A DNA stretch of 64,000 nt from Carettochelys insculpta (lineage: Eukaryota > Chordata > Testudines > Carettochelyidae), in assembly GCF_033958435.1 (NCBI RefSeq), contig NC_134138.1, forward strand, positions 206,469,298 through 206,533,297. The letters run 5' to 3'. Shown piece after piece: positions 60,915 through 64,000 of this stretch. The first letter of the stretch is position 1, and each line of letters starts with the position of its first letter. Below the pieces are notes generated by a model, which was given only the letters and a program-made list of their open reading frames with translations, made no database searches and had not been told where the DNA came from. A program made the translations under genes and the position numbers.

Positions 60915-61105
60915 TAGGTATCAAAACAAAAAAGCAGTCCAGTAGCACTTTAAAGACTAACAAAATAATTTATTAGGTGAGCTTTCATGGGACAGACCCA
61001 CTTCTTCAGACCATAGCCATACCAGAACGGACTCAATATTTAAGTCACAGAGAACCAAACATAGTAATCAAGGTTGACAAATCAGAAAAATATAATCAAG
61101 GTGTC
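60915..61105 (+). mobile_element. Inverted-arm repeat family member
   Basis: Nearly the same order as 58900 (AAACAAAAAAGCAGTC start, 'actcaatatttaagtcacag', 'gacaaatcagaaaaatataa'). It stops where the LTR-like sequence begins, and no duplication was readable. Confidence 0.78.
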
Positions 61106-61113
61106 ATCCCCAC

Positions 61114-62340
61114 TGTAAGGGTGAAATAAAATAGGGTTGTTAAGAAATTGTCTGAAACTGACCCAGTTCAACAGGGGGTCCAGACAAACAATACAAGCCA
61201 GTGACTCTCCGCAGGTAAGCTGAGCAGATACCCCAGCTTGAGAACAAAGGACTGAGAGGTGGGGGGCTAAGCAAGGGCTCTCTCACTTGGGGACTGACGA
61301 AGGAAGGGAATCAAAGAGACAGACAGCATGTGCAAGCAAGCCCCAAAGCAGAGTTCACTGAAACTTGGCTAATAAATTGTGGTGAGGCTAGAATGGACTA
61401 TGCCTTCACCTTTATTTCTCTGGACTAATCTAAGGGCTTTCAGTGTCATGTCAATACTGACTAGTAAATCCTGCTTGGGGATTCCCAGGAAACAATGGCT
61501 GGGTGCATTAGTCACTGAAGAGCGTGCAACTCTCTACCATAACTCCATCTCGATTGGACTTGCGTAGCAGATCTCACAGTGCTGACGCTCAGGAGCTCAA
61601 TCTAGGAGGCAGTGAAGTTTGGTAGTGTACCCTGAAGGAAGAGTGAGACGCCTGAGGGTTCTATGTATCAGAGAGGCAGCCGTGTTAGTCTGTATCTTTG
61701 AGAACAGCAAGAAGTCCTGTGGCACCTTTTAGACTAAGAGATATTTTGGAGCACAAGCTTTCGTGGGCAAAGACCCACTTCATCAGATGCATGAGTGCAG
61801 GGTGGTGGTTTCAGAGGGGTATCAATCTCCCTGGACACTCAGTAGCAGATTTAAGGGTGACAGTCCTGAAACAAAGAAATTTCAAAAAACAAATGGAGAG
61901 AGAAATCTCTGAACTGCAATTTATTTGCAAATTTGACTCCATTAACCAAGGATTAAACAGAGACTGGGAGCGGCTCGCACCTTACAGAAAGAGCTTCTCT
62001 GCCCTAGGTGTTAACATCTCCACATTAGACTGACAATGGGCCATATTTCCCCTGTCTTAGCTGGCCTGTTTTTTCCTTTCTTCATACATACTACTGATAA
62101 TGGGCCTTTTCCACCTGACTGAATAGACCTTGTCAGCTCTGGCCCCCCTTTTACTGGGACCCCACTCTTTAAATACCCCTCTGAAACCACCCCCCCACTC
62201 ATGCATCTGATGAAGCAGGTCTTTGCCCATGAAAGCTTATGCTCCAAAATATCTGTTAGTCTATAAAGTGCCACAGGACTTCTTGTTCTTCCTGAGGGTT
62301 CTGGCACCCTGGAAATAAACTGAGGCTTAGCACCAGTCCT
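61114..62340 (+). mobile_element. LTR-like sequence interrupted by a nested insertion
   Basis: Begins TGTAAGGGTGAAATAAA and has a polyadenylation-type AATAAA at 61371-61376. It continues 'gaagagcgtgcaactctcta', then a 12-bp-duplicated insertion (61663-62290), then 'ggcaccctggaaataaactg'. This layout suggests an endogenous retroviral LTR. No viral genes are present, and borders are approximate. Confidence 0.45.
61663..62290 (+). mobile_element. Inverted-arm element, 628 bp, perfect 12-bp target duplication
   Basis: Flanked by CCTGAGGGTTCT at 61651-61662 and 62291-62302. The left arm (about 61700-61795) contains 'aagaagtcctgtggcacctt', 'ggagcacaagctttcgtggg' and 'cttcatcagatgcatgagtg'. It returns as a reverse complement at about 62196-62287. 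The left end has about 35 bp without partner ('ggcagccgtgttagtctgta'). The centre encodes a short open stretch with LQFICKFDSINQGLNRDW (about 61908-61961), not assigned to a known protein. Variable-length duplications with inverted terminal arms are compatible with a Penelope-like element. That class is a suggestion only. Confidence 0.8.
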
Positions 62341-63488
62341 CAAATCAGCAGGAGCATGTCAATACCTTCCGTTGCCCAGCTCCTGCACAAATAACAGAGA
62401 CCCCCCCACAACCCGACGACCACCTCAGAGCAAGGCACAATAAGGCAGGACAACACATTTTGCCAAAGAGCGACACATGAGATGCACTGATTATGCATGT
62501 TCATACAAGATGATAGAATATTTTTGAAGAATGCGGCACATGCACATTCCTTTGGCAATACCCAGACATCTGGCAGAACAATGGTTATGTATGCACTTTA
62601 AATGGCACACTCTGATAAAAAACACTTTGTCATTTTTCTACTGTGACTTCCAGAATAACTCTCCATCTTTCTTTTTAATTTTAACTTGCCAAGCCCACTC
62701 TGTACACACACAAATTGCCATTTACTCTTGAGCTTAAGGGCAACTGCGGGTTTTTTCAGACTTTAAAAAACAGACTTGGTACTTAATCTTAACTTTTCGT
62801 CTGTAGAGCTCATAGCACTTTGCAAATACGAGTAACTACCTCCACTTTAAAGATGCAAAAAGGGAGATGTGGGAGTTACAGGTGACCCACAAAGGAACGA
62901 AATTGGGTTAATGACCTTTTCCCTGCTATACAATATACAAAAGACTGGAAGGTTTTTGGTTAAATATATACATTTTAGCCACAAGAAGTTCTGGTCTCAT
63001 CTGCCCTGAAAGGTTCTGGGACAGATCTTCAGCTTGTGTTAGTCAGCATAACTCTAACAGAGCTATGGAAAACAAGTGGAAGATCTGGCTGCCCTCTAAA
63101 ATACTGGATTGGCATTGAAGTTGTCAGAAGCAAGACAGGACTGAAAGTTGATCCTGAGGATAACAGATGTGGATTTTTACTCAGACTGTGTATAGCTCAG
63201 CGTTTCATTGAGGTGAAACCTATTTAGTATCAAATGCCTAATGAACTCGTTGAAGTTTGGGTCTGAATTAACAGGGCACATCTGCAACCTCAAGGAGTAC
63301 TTCATGAAAATCAGAAAAGGACATGTGATGTTCCCAACATTCCTAAAGGTGGGGATAATGTCTTTTTTGGAAAAAAAAATCCTTTCTAGACCTTCATTAA
63401 TCATCAAAGAGAAGAAAAGAAAAAGGACGATCTATTTAAAAAATATTTGCATATCACCTATGCCAGTTGTCACACAGCAAGTCAGTAA

Positions 63489-63975
63489 AGGTATGTCTAT
63501 ACAGAAAAGTTATATTGGAATAACATCTGCTATTCCAAAGCAACTTTGAGAGCATCTACACAGCAAAACCACTATTTCAAAATAATTTCAGAATAGCAGA
63601 GAGCTTATTTTGAATTCCTGAGCCATCTTCTATGAGTAATAGCATCCATTCCAAAATAAATATTTTGGAATAGAGACTGTAGGGACTGGGAATAAGGGCA
63701 ATTTTTAAATAAGGTATTCCAGAATAAATAACTTTGCTCAAATAACTTTGCTGTGTAGACACTGCACACTGGTTTGAAGTGCCTATCTTTCATATGCTTC
63801 TAGGGGCTTTAATCTGATATAGGCTCTATTGTGTGTGGACGCACTATTTTGGAATAAGTTTTGCCTATTTTGGTGCTTCCCTGTAGTGTGGACATGTTAT
63901 TCCAGAATACTTTATTCTGGAATAATAACTCCTGAATTAGCTATTCTGAAATAACTCTGTAGTGTAGACATACCT
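63489..63975. mobile_element. MITE with AGGTATGTC inverted ends, 487 bp
   Basis: Ends AGGTATGTCTATACAG and CTGTAGTGTAGACATACCT. The interior has many TATTCCAGAATA/TTGGAATA motifs in both orientations. Flanks are TAA and TCA, a possible decayed 3-bp duplication. Confidence 0.75.
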
Positions 63976-63978
63976 TCA

Positions 63979-64000
63979 GGCTACAGCTACACTGAAGCTG
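63979..64000 (+). mobile_element. Left end of a further MITE, cut by the window
   Basis: GGCTACAGCTACACTGAAGC looks like another GGCTAC...CTACAC terminus, three bases after the previous element. Too short to verify. Confidence 0.4.

Overview
The window is vertebrate nuclear DNA, almost certainly reptilian and probably turtle: AT-rich intronic sequence, CR1 LINE 3' ends, many hAT/pogo/PIF-Harbinger elements, and old MIR/L3-like remnants. The turtle call rests on my recollection of these repeat types and is inference.

The only host coding sequence is two exons of retinoic acid receptor beta (RARB) on the minus strand. Exon 50776-50917 encodes the second zinc finger of the DNA-binding domain. 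Exon 4969-5129 encodes the hinge and the start of the ligand-binding domain. They are separated by a 45,646-bp intron. The split Ser codon (T|CT) rejoins in frame, and both exons have GT/AG borders. The first-finger exon and the remaining ligand-domain exons lie outside the window. Everything else is intron: 1-4968 (downstream), 5130-50775 (central), 50918-64000 (upstream).

The introns are a transposon landscape. The centrepiece is a 4,521-bp PIF/Harbinger element (7452-11972) with a 3-bp target duplication. It carries two convergent, intron-containing genes: a Myb/SANT-like DNA-binding protein (plus) and a DDE transposase (minus), each damaged by one or two lesions. Two 710-bp non-autonomous relatives (18103-18812, 44369-45078) differ from each other at only about nine positions. 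Several other elements (25066, 39915, 40829, 50462, 60357) share the terminal signature GGYTRYGTCTMYAC (with minor variation), and where readable have 3-bp duplications. They include two large palindromes and a 1.87-kb element with internal tandem repeats.

Other content: hAT elements with 8-bp duplications (13811, 34418, 37594, 45833), pogo/Tigger-like elements beginning CAG next to TA (3897, 20237, 38096, 45392), a decayed endonuclease/reverse transcriptase LINE (about 26.3-29.3 kb), CR1 fragments, and LTR-like segments. The 51.6-62.3 kb region also holds a cluster of one unusual repeat family. Three copies there have perfect 10-12-bp target duplications, one copy has inverted arms, and that copy is nested inside an LTR-like repeat. 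I found no RNA genes, CRISPR arrays, origins or bacterial features.
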